A stretch of DNA of 34,185 nt, from the NCBI GenBank assembly GCA_964587515.1, contig CAZPMO010000028.1, positions 1-34,185 of the forward strand, written 5' to 3'. Positions within the stretch are counted from its first letter, which is position 1. Each line of letters starts with the position of its first letter. Shown here piece after piece: positions 24,521 to 31,893 of this stretch. The DNA comes from CAZPMO01 sp964587515 (GTDB taxonomy: Bacteria > Pseudomonadota > Alphaproteobacteria > MPNO01). A program made the position numbers and the translations under genes. The notes under the pieces are model-generated. The model was not told the origin of the DNA and did no database searches. It saw only the letters and a list, made by a program, of their open reading frames with translations.

Positions 24521-25624
24521 TCAACCGGTGGCCGCCTTCTTTATTTGCTCCGGATAAAGCGCGGCGAGGCCGTCGCGGCTGGCGGATACGACGCCGCGCT
24601 CGGTGATCAGGCCGGTGACCAGCCGCGCCGGCGTCACGTCGAAAGCCGGATTGGCGGCCGCGCTGCCGTCCGGCGTCAGGGTCACCGTCTCGACGGCGCC
24701 GGATGCGGCGCGACCGGCGATATCGGTGACCTCGGCCGCGTCGCGCTCCTCGATGGGAATGTCGCGCCCGTCCGACAGCGACCAGTCGATGGTCGGCCCC
24801 GGCAACCCGACATAGAACGGCACATCGTTGTCGTGGGCGGCCAGTGCCTTCAAGTACGTACCGATCTTGTTGCACACGTCGCCGGTCGCGGTGGTGCGGT
24901 CGGTGCCGGTAATGCAGAGATCGACGCGGCCGTGCTGCATCAGGTGGCCGCCGGCATTGTCGACGATCACCGTATGGGGCACGCCGTGATGGCCCAGCTC
25001 CCACGCGGTCAGCGAAGCGCCCTGGTTGCGCGGCCTTGTCTCGTCGACCCAGACATGGACCGGGACGCCTTCATTATGGGCGCGGTAAATCGGCGCGGTC
25101 GCGGTGCCCCAGTCGACGGTGGCGAGCCATCCCGCGTTGCAATGGGTGAGGATGTTCACGGTCTCGCCCTTGCGCGCCGAGATGTCGCGGATCAAAGGCA
25201 GGCCGTGATCGCCGATGGCGCGGTTGATGGCGACATCCTCGTCGCAGATCTCGGCCGCGCGGCCATAAGCCGCCGCCGCGCGCGCGCCCGGCGCCAGCGG
25301 CGCCAGCGTGTCGCGCATGTCGCCCAGCGCCCAGCGCAGATTGATCGCGGTCGGCCGGGTCGCGGCCAGCGTCGCGCACGCCGCCTCCAGCCCATCGTCG
25401 GAGGCGTCGGCGCCCATGGCCAGCGCCACGCCATAAGCGGCGGTCGCCCCGATCAGCGGCGCGCCGCGCACCTGCATGGACCGGATGGCGTGCGCCGCGT
25501 CCGCCAGCGTGACCAGACGCAGCACCTCGAATTCATGGGGCAGGCGGGTCTGATCGATGATCTCGACCGTCTCGCCGTCGCCCGCCAGCCAGATGGTGCG
25601 AAAATCCCTGCCGTCGATCTTCAT
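24521..25624 (-). CDS. mtnA: 5-methylthioribose-1-phosphate isomerase
   Basis: This 367-residue member of the eIF2B-alpha-like isomerase family converts methylthioribose-1-phosphate to methylthioribulose-1-phosphate; homologues also accept 5-deoxyribose-1-phosphate. Landmarks are MQVRGAPLIGATAAYG near the start, the catalytic Cys162 in ILTHCNAGWLATVDWGTA and Asp242 in ITGTDRTTATGDVCNKIGTY, all as in the characterised enzymes. The ATG at 25624 overlaps the stop codon of mtnP by four bases, so the two are translationally coupled. The fused aldolase/dehydrogenase gene follows after 16 bases. The usual next step (MtnB dehydratase) is absent here. Confidence 0.95.
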   Translation of the reverse strand: MKIDGRDFRTIWLAGDGETVEIIDQTRLPHEFEVLRLVTLADAAHAIRSMQVRGAPLIGATAAYGVALAMGADASDDGLEAACATLAATRPTAINLRWALGDMRDTLAPLAPGARAAAAYGRAAEICDEDVAINRAIGDHGLPLIRDISARKGETVNILTHCNAGWLATVDWGTATAPIYRAHNEGVPVHVWVDETRPRNQGASLTAWELGHHGVPHTVIVDNAGGHLMQHGRVDLCITGTDRTTATGDVCNKIGTYLKALAAHDNDVPFYVGLPGPTIDWSLSDGRDIPIEERDAAEVTDIAGRAASGAVETVTLTPDGSAAANPAFDVTPARLVTGLITERGVVSASRDGLAALYPEQIKKAATG

Positions 25625-26508
25625 GGCTTCAGCACGCGGCCCGCGACCGCGTCGAGGCGCGCCGCGATGGCGGGGTCGCGGGCGTCCGGCGCGGTGATCA
25701 GCGCATTGTCCAGCGCGGTGTGACAGCCCGCCGAACAGACGTCGCCGCGCCCGCGTAATTCCGGCGCGACGGTGCGGATCAACTCGCGGGCGTGGCGCGC
25801 GTTCTCCAGCAGCACCGCGATCACCGATTCGACGGTGACGTCGTCATGGTCCTCGTGCCAGCAATCGTAATCGGTGACCATGGCGACGGTCGCGTAGCAC
25901 ATCTCCGCTTCGCGGGCGAGCTTGGCCTCCGGCATGTTGGTCATGCCGATTACCGAACATCCCCAGCTTCGGTAAAGCTCGGATTCTGCCCGGGTCGAGA
26001 ATTGCGGGCCTTCCATCACCATGTAGGTGCCGCCGCGCACCGCCTTGAGCCCGGCCGCCGCCGCCGCGCCGGCCAACGCATCGCCGAGACGCGTGCAAAC
26101 CGGGTCCGCCATGGAGACATGGGCCACCAGCCCGGTCTCGAAGAACGATTTCACGCGCGCGAAGGTGCGGTCGATGAACTGATCGACGATCACGAAAGTG
26201 CCGGGCGGCAGTTCCTCCTTGAGGCTGCCCACCGCCGAGACCGAAATGATCTCGGTCACGCCGGCGCGCTTCATGGCGTCGATGTTGGCGCGGAAGTTCA
26301 GCTCGCTGGGCGGCACTTTGTGGCCGCGCCCGTGACGGGGCAGGAACACCAGCTTCTGGCCGTCAAGCTCGCCGAACAGCACTTCGTCCGACGGCGCGCC
26401 GAACGGCGAGGACACCGCTTCCCAGCGCGTGTTCTCCAGACCGTCGATTTCATAGAGTCCGCTGCCGCCGATGATGCCGACGACCGGGGGCGTGCCGGGC
26501 GCGGTCAT
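25621..26508 (-). CDS. mtnP: S-methyl-5'-thioadenosine phosphorylase
   Basis: This 295-residue trimeric-type purine nucleoside phosphorylase cleaves methylthioadenosine (and in some organisms 5'-deoxyadenosine) with phosphate to adenine and the sugar 1-phosphate. Visible motifs are the phosphate loop VGIIGGSGLYEIDGL, LPRHGRGH, VSAVGSL, MEGPQFSTRAES, GMTNMPEAKLAREAEMCYA and the adenine-selecting Asp residues in VTDYDCWHEDH. I chose the ATG at 26508 because GGAGGG lies just upstream; a TTG at 26526 would place that ribosome site inside the protein. It is the first gene of the salvage operon with mtnA and the aldolase/dehydrogenase. Confidence 0.94.
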   Translation of the reverse strand: MTAPGTPPVVGIIGGSGLYEIDGLENTRWEAVSSPFGAPSDEVLFGELDGQKLVFLPRHGRGHKVPPSELNFRANIDAMKRAGVTEIISVSAVGSLKEELPPGTFVIVDQFIDRTFARVKSFFETGLVAHVSMADPVCTRLGDALAGAAAAAGLKAVRGGTYMVMEGPQFSTRAESELYRSWGCSVIGMTNMPEAKLAREAEMCYATVAMVTDYDCWHEDHDDVTVESVIAVLLENARHARELIRTVAPELRGRGDVCSAGCHTALDNALITAPDARDPAIAARLDAVAGRVLKP

Positions 26509-26524
26509 TTTCCCTCCATTCGAC

Positions 26525-26552
26525 AAAATACCGCCGACGCGAATGCGTCGAC
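26525..26552 (-). terminator. Hairpin with T-run before mtnP: terminator of the GFA gene or mtnP leader attenuator
   Basis: On the minus strand CCGTCGACGC and GCGTCGGCGG (26550-26531 region) form a ten-pair stem with one G-U pair and an ATTC loop. TATTTTG follows. It lies 66 bases past the GFA stop codon and ends only about 17 bases before the mtnP start codon. It may end GFA transcripts or attenuate mtnP; the sequence alone does not separate these. Confidence 0.5.
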
Positions 26553-26617
26553 GGTGTTGTGGTCCATTCCGGTACGATTATCAAGCCGCGCGAAAGCCGA
26601 ATCCCGGCCAATTCAGG

Positions 26618-27067
26618 TCACACCGCGCCCTTGTTGCGGATGATTTCCTGCGGGCCGCCTTCCGGCATGGTCCCGAAGGACGGTAAATCCGGGTCCATAT
26701 GGTCCCAGGACGGCGCCCGGCTGGCATAGACCACCACCATGGGTTTGAACATTTCCGGGTCGTCGAGGCTGGAAGCGCGCAGGAAGATCATGTCCGGCAT
26801 GCTCGAATTGACTGAATAGACCGCCGCGCCGCAGGCCGGGCAAAAAGCGCGACTGACGATGTTGCCGCTGTCGGCCGGACACTCATAAACCGTGAGTTTC
26901 CCGGTTATGGTCACCGCCGTTTCGGGGACGCCCATATGGGAACAATGCCCGGCGCCGCTGGATTTGCGGCAATCGATGCAATGACAGTGCCCGGCAACCA
27001 CGGGCTCGGCCTCGCTTTGATAGCTTACGGCCCCGCAAAGGCACTGGCCGGAAAATTCGGTAGGCAT
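26618..27067 (-). CDS. GFA-family zinc protein (glutathione-dependent formaldehyde-activating enzyme/CENP-V-like)
   Basis: This 149-residue protein shows the family's zinc-binding cysteines: GQCLCGAVSY near the N-terminus, HCHCIDCRKSSGA and FCPACGAAVY. GFA itself was proposed to speed the reaction of formaldehyde with glutathione, but most family members have no proven substrate. The ATG at 27067 is divergent from an HxlR-family regulator starting at 27159, and a strong inverted repeat lies between them. That arrangement suggests repression by the HxlR protein and induction by an electrophile or redox signal. The function stays generic. Confidence 0.85.
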   Translation of the reverse strand: MPTEFSGQCLCGAVSYQSEAEPVVAGHCHCIDCRKSSGAGHCSHMGVPETAVTITGKLTVYECPADSGNIVSRAFCPACGAAVYSVNSSMPDMIFLRASSLDDPEMFKPMVVVYASRAPSWDHMDPDLPSFGTMPEGGPQEIIRNKGAV

Positions 27068-27113
27068 GTGTAAAATCTCCCTGATTTGCTTTATTGACCG
27101 TCAAAGATTATAA

Positions 27114-27147
27114 CAGTGACTTGTAAATGGCAATTCACAAGTCACTG
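27114..27147. promoter_or_regulatory. Inverted repeat operator between the GFA and HxlR genes
   Basis: CAGTGACTTGT (27114-27124) and ACAAGTCACTG (27137-27147) are perfect 11-bp arms around a 12-base spacer. The site ends 11 bases before the hxlR start codon and lies 46 bases upstream of the GFA start codon. Its symmetry and position fit binding of the dimeric HxlR winged-helix protein controlling both genes. Confidence 0.8.
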
Positions 27148-27158
27148 ATTGGATCCAG

Positions 27159-27527
27159 ATGCCCGATCAATTGGAATTCCGGTCCGGCTGCCCCATCGCG
27201 ACGACGCTCGACCTGGTCGGCGATCGTTGGTCGCTGGTCATCGTGCGTGATCTGCTGAACGGAAAGAGGCGTTTCGGCGACTTCCTGCGGTCGCCCGAAC
27301 GCATCACGACCAGCGTCCTGACCACCCGTTTGGCCCAGATGGAATCAATCGGGGTGATCGAAAAGCGGCCCTATCAACACCGTCCGACACGCTTCGAATA
27401 TGTGCTGACGGAGAAGGGCGCGGAATTGCACGCCGTGCTTCTGGAAATGTGCCATTGGGCCAACCGCCACATGCTGGACACATGGGTGCCGCCCGACAGC
27501 TTTATGAGGCCCAGGCCCGGTTTATGA
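27159..27527 (+). CDS. HxlR-family winged-helix transcriptional regulator
   Basis: This 122-residue protein has the full length of the family. HxlR features visible are the N-terminal cysteine segment SGCPIATTLDLVGDRWSLVI, the VRDLLNGKRRFGDFLRS helix, the recognition region ERITTSVLTTRLAQMESIGV and the wing KRPYQHRPTRFEYVLTEKG. Cys10 precedes the helix-turn-helix and matches the single redox- or aldehyde-sensing cysteine found in many HxlR proteins. It is divergent from the GFA-family gene, with an 11-bp-arm palindrome between. The last residues come from a local 20-base tandem duplication that also supplies the stop codon. Confidence 0.92.
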   Translation: MPDQLEFRSGCPIATTLDLVGDRWSLVIVRDLLNGKRRFGDFLRSPERITTSVLTTRLAQMESIGVIEKRPYQHRPTRFEYVLTEKGAELHAVLLEMCHWANRHMLDTWVPPDSFMRPRPGL

Positions 27528-27536
27528 CGCCCAGGC
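27501..27536. repeat. 20-base tandem duplication at the end of the HxlR gene
   Basis: TTTATGAGGCCCAGGC (27501-27516) recurs at 27521-27536 with one mismatch. The period of 20 is not a multiple of three, so the second copy is read in another frame and gives the TGA at 27525-27527. Without it the protein would end a few residues later at the TAG near 27546. Confidence 0.75.
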
Positions 27537-27543
27537 TGGGACG

Positions 27544-28317
27544 TTAGTGAATGTCGCTCCAGATCTTGCGTTTCAGGGCGAGCAGCATGCCGGTGAGGAG
27601 CAGCAGGAACAGGATGACCTTGACGCCCATGCTCTTGCGTTCCTCCATCTCGGGCTCGGACGCCCAGGCGAGAAAGGTGGTGACGTCGCGCGACATCTGA
27701 TCGACGCTGGTCTTGGTGCCGTCGGCGTACTCGACCGAGCCCTCGGCCAGCGGCGGCGGCATGGCGATCTGGAAGCCCGGGAAATAGGCGTTGTAGCTCA
27801 TGCCCTCGTTTATTTCGACGCCCGCCGGCGGATCGCGATAGCCGGTCAGGATACCGTGAAGAAAATCGGCGCCGCCCTTGCGCGCCTTGGTGATCAGCGA
27901 CAGATCAGGCGGAAACGCGCCGTTATTGGACGCGCGCGCCGCGTTATCGTTGTCGAACGGCGGCTTGAAGCGGTCCTCCGGGCGGCCCGGCCGGTCGAAC
28001 ATCTCGCCCTCTTCGTCGGGCCCGTCCTGAATTTCGACCTCGGCGGCGATCTTCTTGACCTGGTCCTCGCTGAACCCGATCTCGCGCAGATTGCGATAGG
28101 CGACCAGGCGCAGCGAATGGCAGGTCGCGCAGACCTCGGCATAGACCTGATAGCCGCGCTGCAAGGCGCCGCGATCGAAGGTGCCGAACAACCCGTTGAA
28201 CGACCAGTCATTGGCGGGCGCTTTGGGCGCTTCGGCGGCGCGCGCAGCGGCGGACAGCGAGAGCGCGGCGACCGTCGCCACAATTGCGATCGGGGCGGCA
28301 ATCCGGGCGCGCATCAT
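27544..28317 (-). CDS. petC: Cytochrome c1 of the bc1 complex
   Basis: This 257-residue precursor is the c-type haem subunit of ubiquinol:cytochrome c oxidoreductase. It has a signal peptide (MMRARIAAPIAIVATVAALS, ending near AARA), the haem c site CATCH (Cys63, Cys66, His67) preceded by YQVYAEVC, an axial-Met-type segment FQIAMPPPL and a single C-terminal membrane anchor (VILFLLLLTGMLLALKRKIW). The ATG at 28317 overlaps the petB stop codon as ATGA. It is the last gene of petA-petB-petC. The long open frame further upstream is read-through of another frame inside petB and is not part of it. Confidence 0.95.
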   Translation of the reverse strand: MMRARIAAPIAIVATVAALSLSAAARAAEAPKAPANDWSFNGLFGTFDRGALQRGYQVYAEVCATCHSLRLVAYRNLREIGFSEDQVKKIAAEVEIQDGPDEEGEMFDRPGRPEDRFKPPFDNDNAARASNNGAFPPDLSLITKARKGGADFLHGILTGYRDPPAGVEINEGMSYNAYFPGFQIAMPPPLAEGSVEYADGTKTSVDQMSRDVTTFLAWASEPEMEERKSMGVKVILFLLLLTGMLLALKRKIWSDIH

Positions 28318-29630
28318 GCTTTCTCCATCGGCTTGGACGCCGGACCGGACGATGCCGGACCGCCGCCGCCTCCCAATACGGGTTCGCTGATACTGGTTGG
28401 CACCGGGCGCGGCGTCTCGAATATCGAGAGCAGCGGCAACAGGACGATGAAGTGGAAGAAGTACCACGCCGTCGCGATGCGCCCGATCACCACGAACATG
28501 CCTTCCGGCGGGTTCGCGCCGACCCAGCCCAGCACCACGCAATCGACCAGCAGCACCCAGAAAAACTGCCGGTAGATCGGCCTGTACCGCGCGCTGCGCA
28601 CCGGCGAGCGGTCGAGCCACGGCACGAACAGCAGTATCAGCGTGGAGCCGAACATGGCGATCACGCCCGCCAGTTTCGCCTCGATCAGCACGAAGCCCAT
28701 CCAACTCGTCACCCAGGCGCCGATAAAGTTGTCGGGAATCGCCCGCAGCACCGCGTAGGACGGCAGGAAATACCATTCCGGCACGATATGCGGCGGCGTT
28801 ACCATGGGATTGGCGGGGATATAGTTCTCCGGTTCGCCGAAGAAGTTTGGCGCGAAGAACACGACGCCGGCGAACAGCACCAGGAAAACGCCGATCCCGA
28901 ACAAATCCTTGTAGGTGTAATAGGGATGGAACGGGATCTTGTCCTGCGGCCCCTTGAGGTCGATCCCGACGGGGTTGCTCGATCCGTGCTGGTGCAGCGC
29001 CATCAGATGCGCCCCGACCACGCCAACGATCACGAACGGCATCAGGTAATGCAGGCTAAAGAACCGGTTCAGGGTGGGATTGTCGACCGTATAGCCGCCC
29101 CACAGCCAGCTTACGATGGTGTCGCCGATCCAGGGGACCGCCGAGAACAGGTTGGTGATCACGGTGGCGCCCCAGAAGCTCATCTGGCCCCACGGCAGCA
29201 CATAGCCCATGAAGGCGGTCGCCATCATCAGCAGCAGGATCACCACGCCGAGAATCCACAACAGCTCGCGCGGCGCCTTGTAGGAACCGTAATAGAGGCC
29301 GCGGAAAATATGGATATAGACGATCATGAAGAACGCCGAGCCGCCGTTCATATGGATATAGCGGATCAGCCAGCCGTAATTCACATCGCGCATGATGCGC
29401 TCGACGCTGTCGAACGCCAGGGTCACATGCGGCGTGTAATGCATCGCCAGCACGATGCCGGTGACGATCATGATCACCAGCACGATTCCGGCCAACGAGC
29501 CGAAATTCCACCAATAATTCAGGTTGCGCGGAGTCGGATACTCGTAAAGCTCCTTCTCCATGTAGGTGAACATGGGAAGCCGGTAATCGATCCACTGAAC
29601 CAGCTTGTTCTGCATCCAAGGTTGGGTCAT
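28314..29630 (-). CDS. petB: Cytochrome b of the bc1 complex
   Basis: This 438-residue, eight-helix membrane protein binds haems bL and bH and the two quinone sites. Haem-ligand histidines are seen in VLAMHYTPH, RYIHMNGGSAFF, VYIHIFRG, SLHYLMPF and GAHLMALHQHG. The Qo-site PEWYFLP is present. The last helix is followed by a Gly/Pro-rich tail (VLGGGGGPASSGPASKP) longer than usual. It starts 11 bases after petA and overlaps petC by four bases. The organism therefore has an aerobic or microaerobic cytochrome c-dependent respiratory chain. Confidence 0.97.
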   Translation of the reverse strand: MTQPWMQNKLVQWIDYRLPMFTYMEKELYEYPTPRNLNYWWNFGSLAGIVLVIMIVTGIVLAMHYTPHVTLAFDSVERIMRDVNYGWLIRYIHMNGGSAFFMIVYIHIFRGLYYGSYKAPRELLWILGVVILLLMMATAFMGYVLPWGQMSFWGATVITNLFSAVPWIGDTIVSWLWGGYTVDNPTLNRFFSLHYLMPFVIVGVVGAHLMALHQHGSSNPVGIDLKGPQDKIPFHPYYTYKDLFGIGVFLVLFAGVVFFAPNFFGEPENYIPANPMVTPPHIVPEWYFLPSYAVLRAIPDNFIGAWVTSWMGFVLIEAKLAGVIAMFGSTLILLFVPWLDRSPVRSARYRPIYRQFFWVLLVDCVVLGWVGANPPEGMFVVIGRIATAWYFFHFIVLLPLLSIFETPRPVPTSISEPVLGGGGGPASSGPASKPMEKA

Positions 29631-29641
29631 CGCCGCGCCCC

Positions 29642-30199
29642 TTAACCGATACGCACGAGAGTGTCGGAAACGAACTTGTACCCCGGCACCGGCAGGTTCG
29701 TGGGGGCGGGTCCCTTGCGAATCCGCCCCGAGGTGTCGTAGTGCGAGCCGTGGCAGGGGCAGAACCAGCCGTTATATTCGCCGCGCCGTTCGCCGGTGCG
29801 CTGACCCTTCGGAATACAGCCGAGATGGGTGCACACGCCGACCACGATCAGCCATTCGGCCTTCTGGGTGCGCTTGTCGTCGGCCTCGGGGTGGGGCAAC
29901 TCGTCGAGCTTGACCGCGCGCGCCGCCTCGATTTCCTTCTTGGTGCGGCGGCGGATGAATACCGGCTTGCCGCGCCAGACCACGGTGATGCTCTGGCCCG
30001 GCTCGACCGGTTTCAGATCGACCTCCGTCGTCGCGGCGGCCAGGGTATCGGCGGCCGGCCACATCTGGTTGATCAGCGGCCAGACAGCCGCGGCGGCGCC
30101 GAACGCGCCGAACGCGCCGGTCGCATATAACAGGAAGTCACGCCGAGTTTCGCCGTCACCACCCGCGGCGTTCGGCGAGGTGTCTTCCGCATTGGACAT
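29642..30199 (-). CDS. petA: Rieske iron-sulfur protein of the bc1 complex
   Basis: This 185-residue protein is exported folded: it has a twin-arginine signal (ETRRDFLLYATGAFG, Arg19-Arg20) and an uncleaved N-terminal helix. The 2Fe-2S site is complete: CTHLGC with Cys123 and His125, and CPCHGS with Cys147 and His150; Cys128 and Cys149 form the usual disulfide. I chose the ATG at 30199 (MSNAEDTSPN) because AAGGGG lies six bases upstream; an earlier in-frame start at 30247 adds 16 residues with no family match. It is the first gene of petABC. Confidence 0.96.
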   Translation of the reverse strand: MSNAEDTSPNAAGGDGETRRDFLLYATGAFGAFGAAAAVWPLINQMWPAADTLAAATTEVDLKPVEPGQSITVVWRGKPVFIRRRTKKEIEAARAVKLDELPHPEADDKRTQKAEWLIVVGVCTHLGCIPKGQRTGERRGEYNGWFCPCHGSHYDTSGRIRKGPAPTNLPVPGYKFVSDTLVRIG

Positions 30200-30250
30200 C
30201 GTGTACCCCTTGGCGAACCATCGAAACGTTGGTGCGTTTGCTATCATGCG

Positions 30251-30299
30251 CCGTTCCGCTGGTCTTGCGGCATTGTGCCGCGACAGGGAACGGTTTTTT
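30251..30299 (+). terminator. Plus-strand intrinsic terminator between the divergent petA and trmL genes
   Basis: CCGTTCC (30251-30257) pairs with GGAACGG (30287-30293). An inner hairpin GCGGCA-TTG-TGCCGC (30267-30281) sits inside, and TTTTTT follows. No plus-strand gene ends just upstream, so it must stop antisense or short-RNA transcripts, or shield the trmL promoter that begins at its T-run. It could alternatively be a structured leader of the pet transcript read on the other strand. Confidence 0.6.
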
Positions 30300-30326
30300 C
30301 ATAGCTAGCCCGGCGATGGGTATAAT
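30298..30326 (+). promoter_or_regulatory. Sigma-70-type promoter of trmL-hemF
   Basis: TTCATA (30298-30303, four of six matches to TTGACA) and a perfect TATAAT (30321-30326) are separated by 17 bases. Transcription would begin near 30333, about 46 bases before the trmL start codon. Confidence 0.65.
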
Positions 30327-30378
30327 CGAAATCGACACTTAATCAAGCCTAACCATTGATCAGGGGCGAATCGGGGAA

Positions 30379-30858
30379 ATGAGGCTGGCGCTGTTCGAAC
30401 CGGACATTCCGCAGAATACGGGCGCGATCCTGCGTCTCGCGGCCTGCATGGGCGTTGGCGTCGATATCGTCGAGCCCTGCGGTTTCGTGTTCGACGACCG
30501 CCGGATGCGCCGCGCCGGAATGGATTACATCGCCCGTGTTGAGATGATCAGGCATCTTTCCTGGACCGATTACGTCGCGGCGCCGAGGGTGGGACGACTT
30601 GTCCTGTTGACGACACACGCCGGCCTCCCATATGACCGGTTCGCATTCGCGCCCACCGATACTCTGTTGCTGGGGCGTGAGAGCGCGGGCGTCCCGGACG
30701 ACGTTCACGCGGCGGCCGATGCGCGTATCGTCATTCCCATGGCGCCGGGCGCGCGGTCATTGAACGTCGCGCTGGCCGCCGCGATGGCGCTCGGCGAGGC
30801 GCTGCGCCAGACCGGCGCGCTGCCACGGTTGGAACCGGCGGAGAACACGAAGCCATGA
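30379..30858 (+). CDS. trmL: tRNA (cytidine/uridine-34 2'-O)-methyltransferase
   Basis: This 159-residue SPOUT-fold enzyme methylates the wobble ribose of tRNA-Leu using S-adenosylmethionine. The diagnostic motifs are present: LALFEPDIPQNTGAILRLAA at the N-terminus, LLLGRESAGVP in the knot and IPMAPGARSLNVALAAAMAL at the C-terminus. GGGGAA directly precedes the ATG at 30379, a rather tight spacing. It overlaps hemF as ATGA; trmL-hemF is a gene order I associate with Alphaproteobacteria. Confidence 0.94.
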   Translation: MRLALFEPDIPQNTGAILRLAACMGVGVDIVEPCGFVFDDRRMRRAGMDYIARVEMIRHLSWTDYVAAPRVGRLVLLTTHAGLPYDRFAFAPTDTLLLGRESAGVPDDVHAAADARIVIPMAPGARSLNVALAAAMALGEALRQTGALPRLEPAENTKP

Positions 30859-31724
30859 CCATGGAACAAAAGAAGGCCCGGGCAACCGCCTGGTTCACGG
30901 AACTGCGCGATCTGATCTGCGCTTCCTTCGAAAAGCTCGAGGACGAGGTCGGGCCGCCCAACGATTCCGGCGCGCCGGGCCGTTTCGAACGCACCGCCTG
31001 GCGGCGCCCGACCGAAGGCGAGGGCGACGGCGATGATGGGGGCGGCGGTGTGATGTCGGTGATGCGCGGGCGCGTGTTCGAGAAAGTCGGCGTCAACGTC
31101 TCGACCGTGCACGGCGAATTTTCGCCCGAATTCCGCAAACAGATCCCGGGCACCGACGATGATCCGCGTTTCTGGGCCAGCGGCATTTCCCTGGTCGCCC
31201 ATATGTGCTCGCCGCTGGTGCCGGCGGTGCACATGAACACGCGGTTCATCGTCACCACCAAGCACTGGTTCGGCGGCGGCGGCGACCTGACCCCGATGGT
31301 TCCCGACGACCAGGACACGGCGGCGTTTCATGCCGCCTACAAGGACGCCTGCGACCGCCACGACCCGGCGTTTTACCCGGACTTCAAGCAACGCTGCGAC
31401 GAATATTTCTATCTGCCGCACCGCGGCGAGCCGCGCGGCGTCGGCGGCATCTTCTACGACTATCACGACACCGGCGACTGGGAGGAGGATTTCGCCTTCA
31501 CCCAGGATGTCGGGCGCGCCTTTCTCGAGGCGTACCCGAATATCGTGGCGCGCCACATGAACGAGGCCTGGACCGCCGAGCAGCGCGAACACCAGCTCGT
31601 CCGCCGGGGCCGTTATGTGGAATTCAACCTGCTCTATGATCGCGGCACCCAGTTCGGGCTCAAGACCGGCGGCAACACCGAAGCCATCCTGATGTCCATG
31701 CCCCCCGAAGCGAAATGGCCTTAG
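30855..31724 (+). CDS. hemF: Oxygen-dependent coproporphyrinogen III oxidase
   Basis: This 289-residue enzyme oxidatively decarboxylates coproporphyrinogen III to protoporphyrinogen IX in haem synthesis. Recognisable segments are GVMSVMRGRVFEKVGVNVST, NTRFIVTTKHWFGGGGDLTP, EYFYLPHRGEPRGVGGIFYD and RRGRYVEFNLLYDRGTQFGL, followed by MSMPP. Use of the O2-dependent form fits the aerobic bc1 chain encoded next door. Its start overlaps trmL by four bases. A palindromic repeat element follows 26 bases after its stop codon. Confidence 0.96.
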   Translation: MTMEQKKARATAWFTELRDLICASFEKLEDEVGPPNDSGAPGRFERTAWRRPTEGEGDGDDGGGGVMSVMRGRVFEKVGVNVSTVHGEFSPEFRKQIPGTDDDPRFWASGISLVAHMCSPLVPAVHMNTRFIVTTKHWFGGGGDLTPMVPDDQDTAAFHAAYKDACDRHDPAFYPDFKQRCDEYFYLPHRGEPRGVGGIFYDYHDTGDWEEDFAFTQDVGRAFLEAYPNIVARHMNEAWTAEQREHQLVRRGRYVEFNLLYDRGTQFGLKTGGNTEAILMSMPPEAKWP

Positions 31725-31750
31725 GGGGCTAGCCTATTTCACCTAAGTCC

Positions 31751-31893
31751 CCCTCACCCTCCCACGCCGCTGGCGCGTCGCGGGCCCCTCCCTCTCCCGC
31801 AAGCGGGAGAGGGGTATTAAGTCGCGTCCTTCTTCCCCTCTTCCTCTTGCGGGAGAGGGAGGGATCCGCCGCGAAGCGGTGGGAGGGTGAGGG
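31751..31893. repeat. Palindromic intergenic repeat element
   Basis: CCCTCACCCTCCCAC (31751-31765) is repeated perfectly inverted at 31879-31893. Inside, CCCTCTCCCGC and GCGGGAGAGGG (31790-31800, 31803-31813) form a second hairpin, and a related CTCTTGCGGGAGAGGGAGGG lies at 31844-31863. This purine/pyrimidine-skewed pattern recurs between genes in many alphaproteobacterial genomes and probably represents a dispersed, non-coding palindromic element. It may also end hemF transcripts by its structure. Confidence 0.8.
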
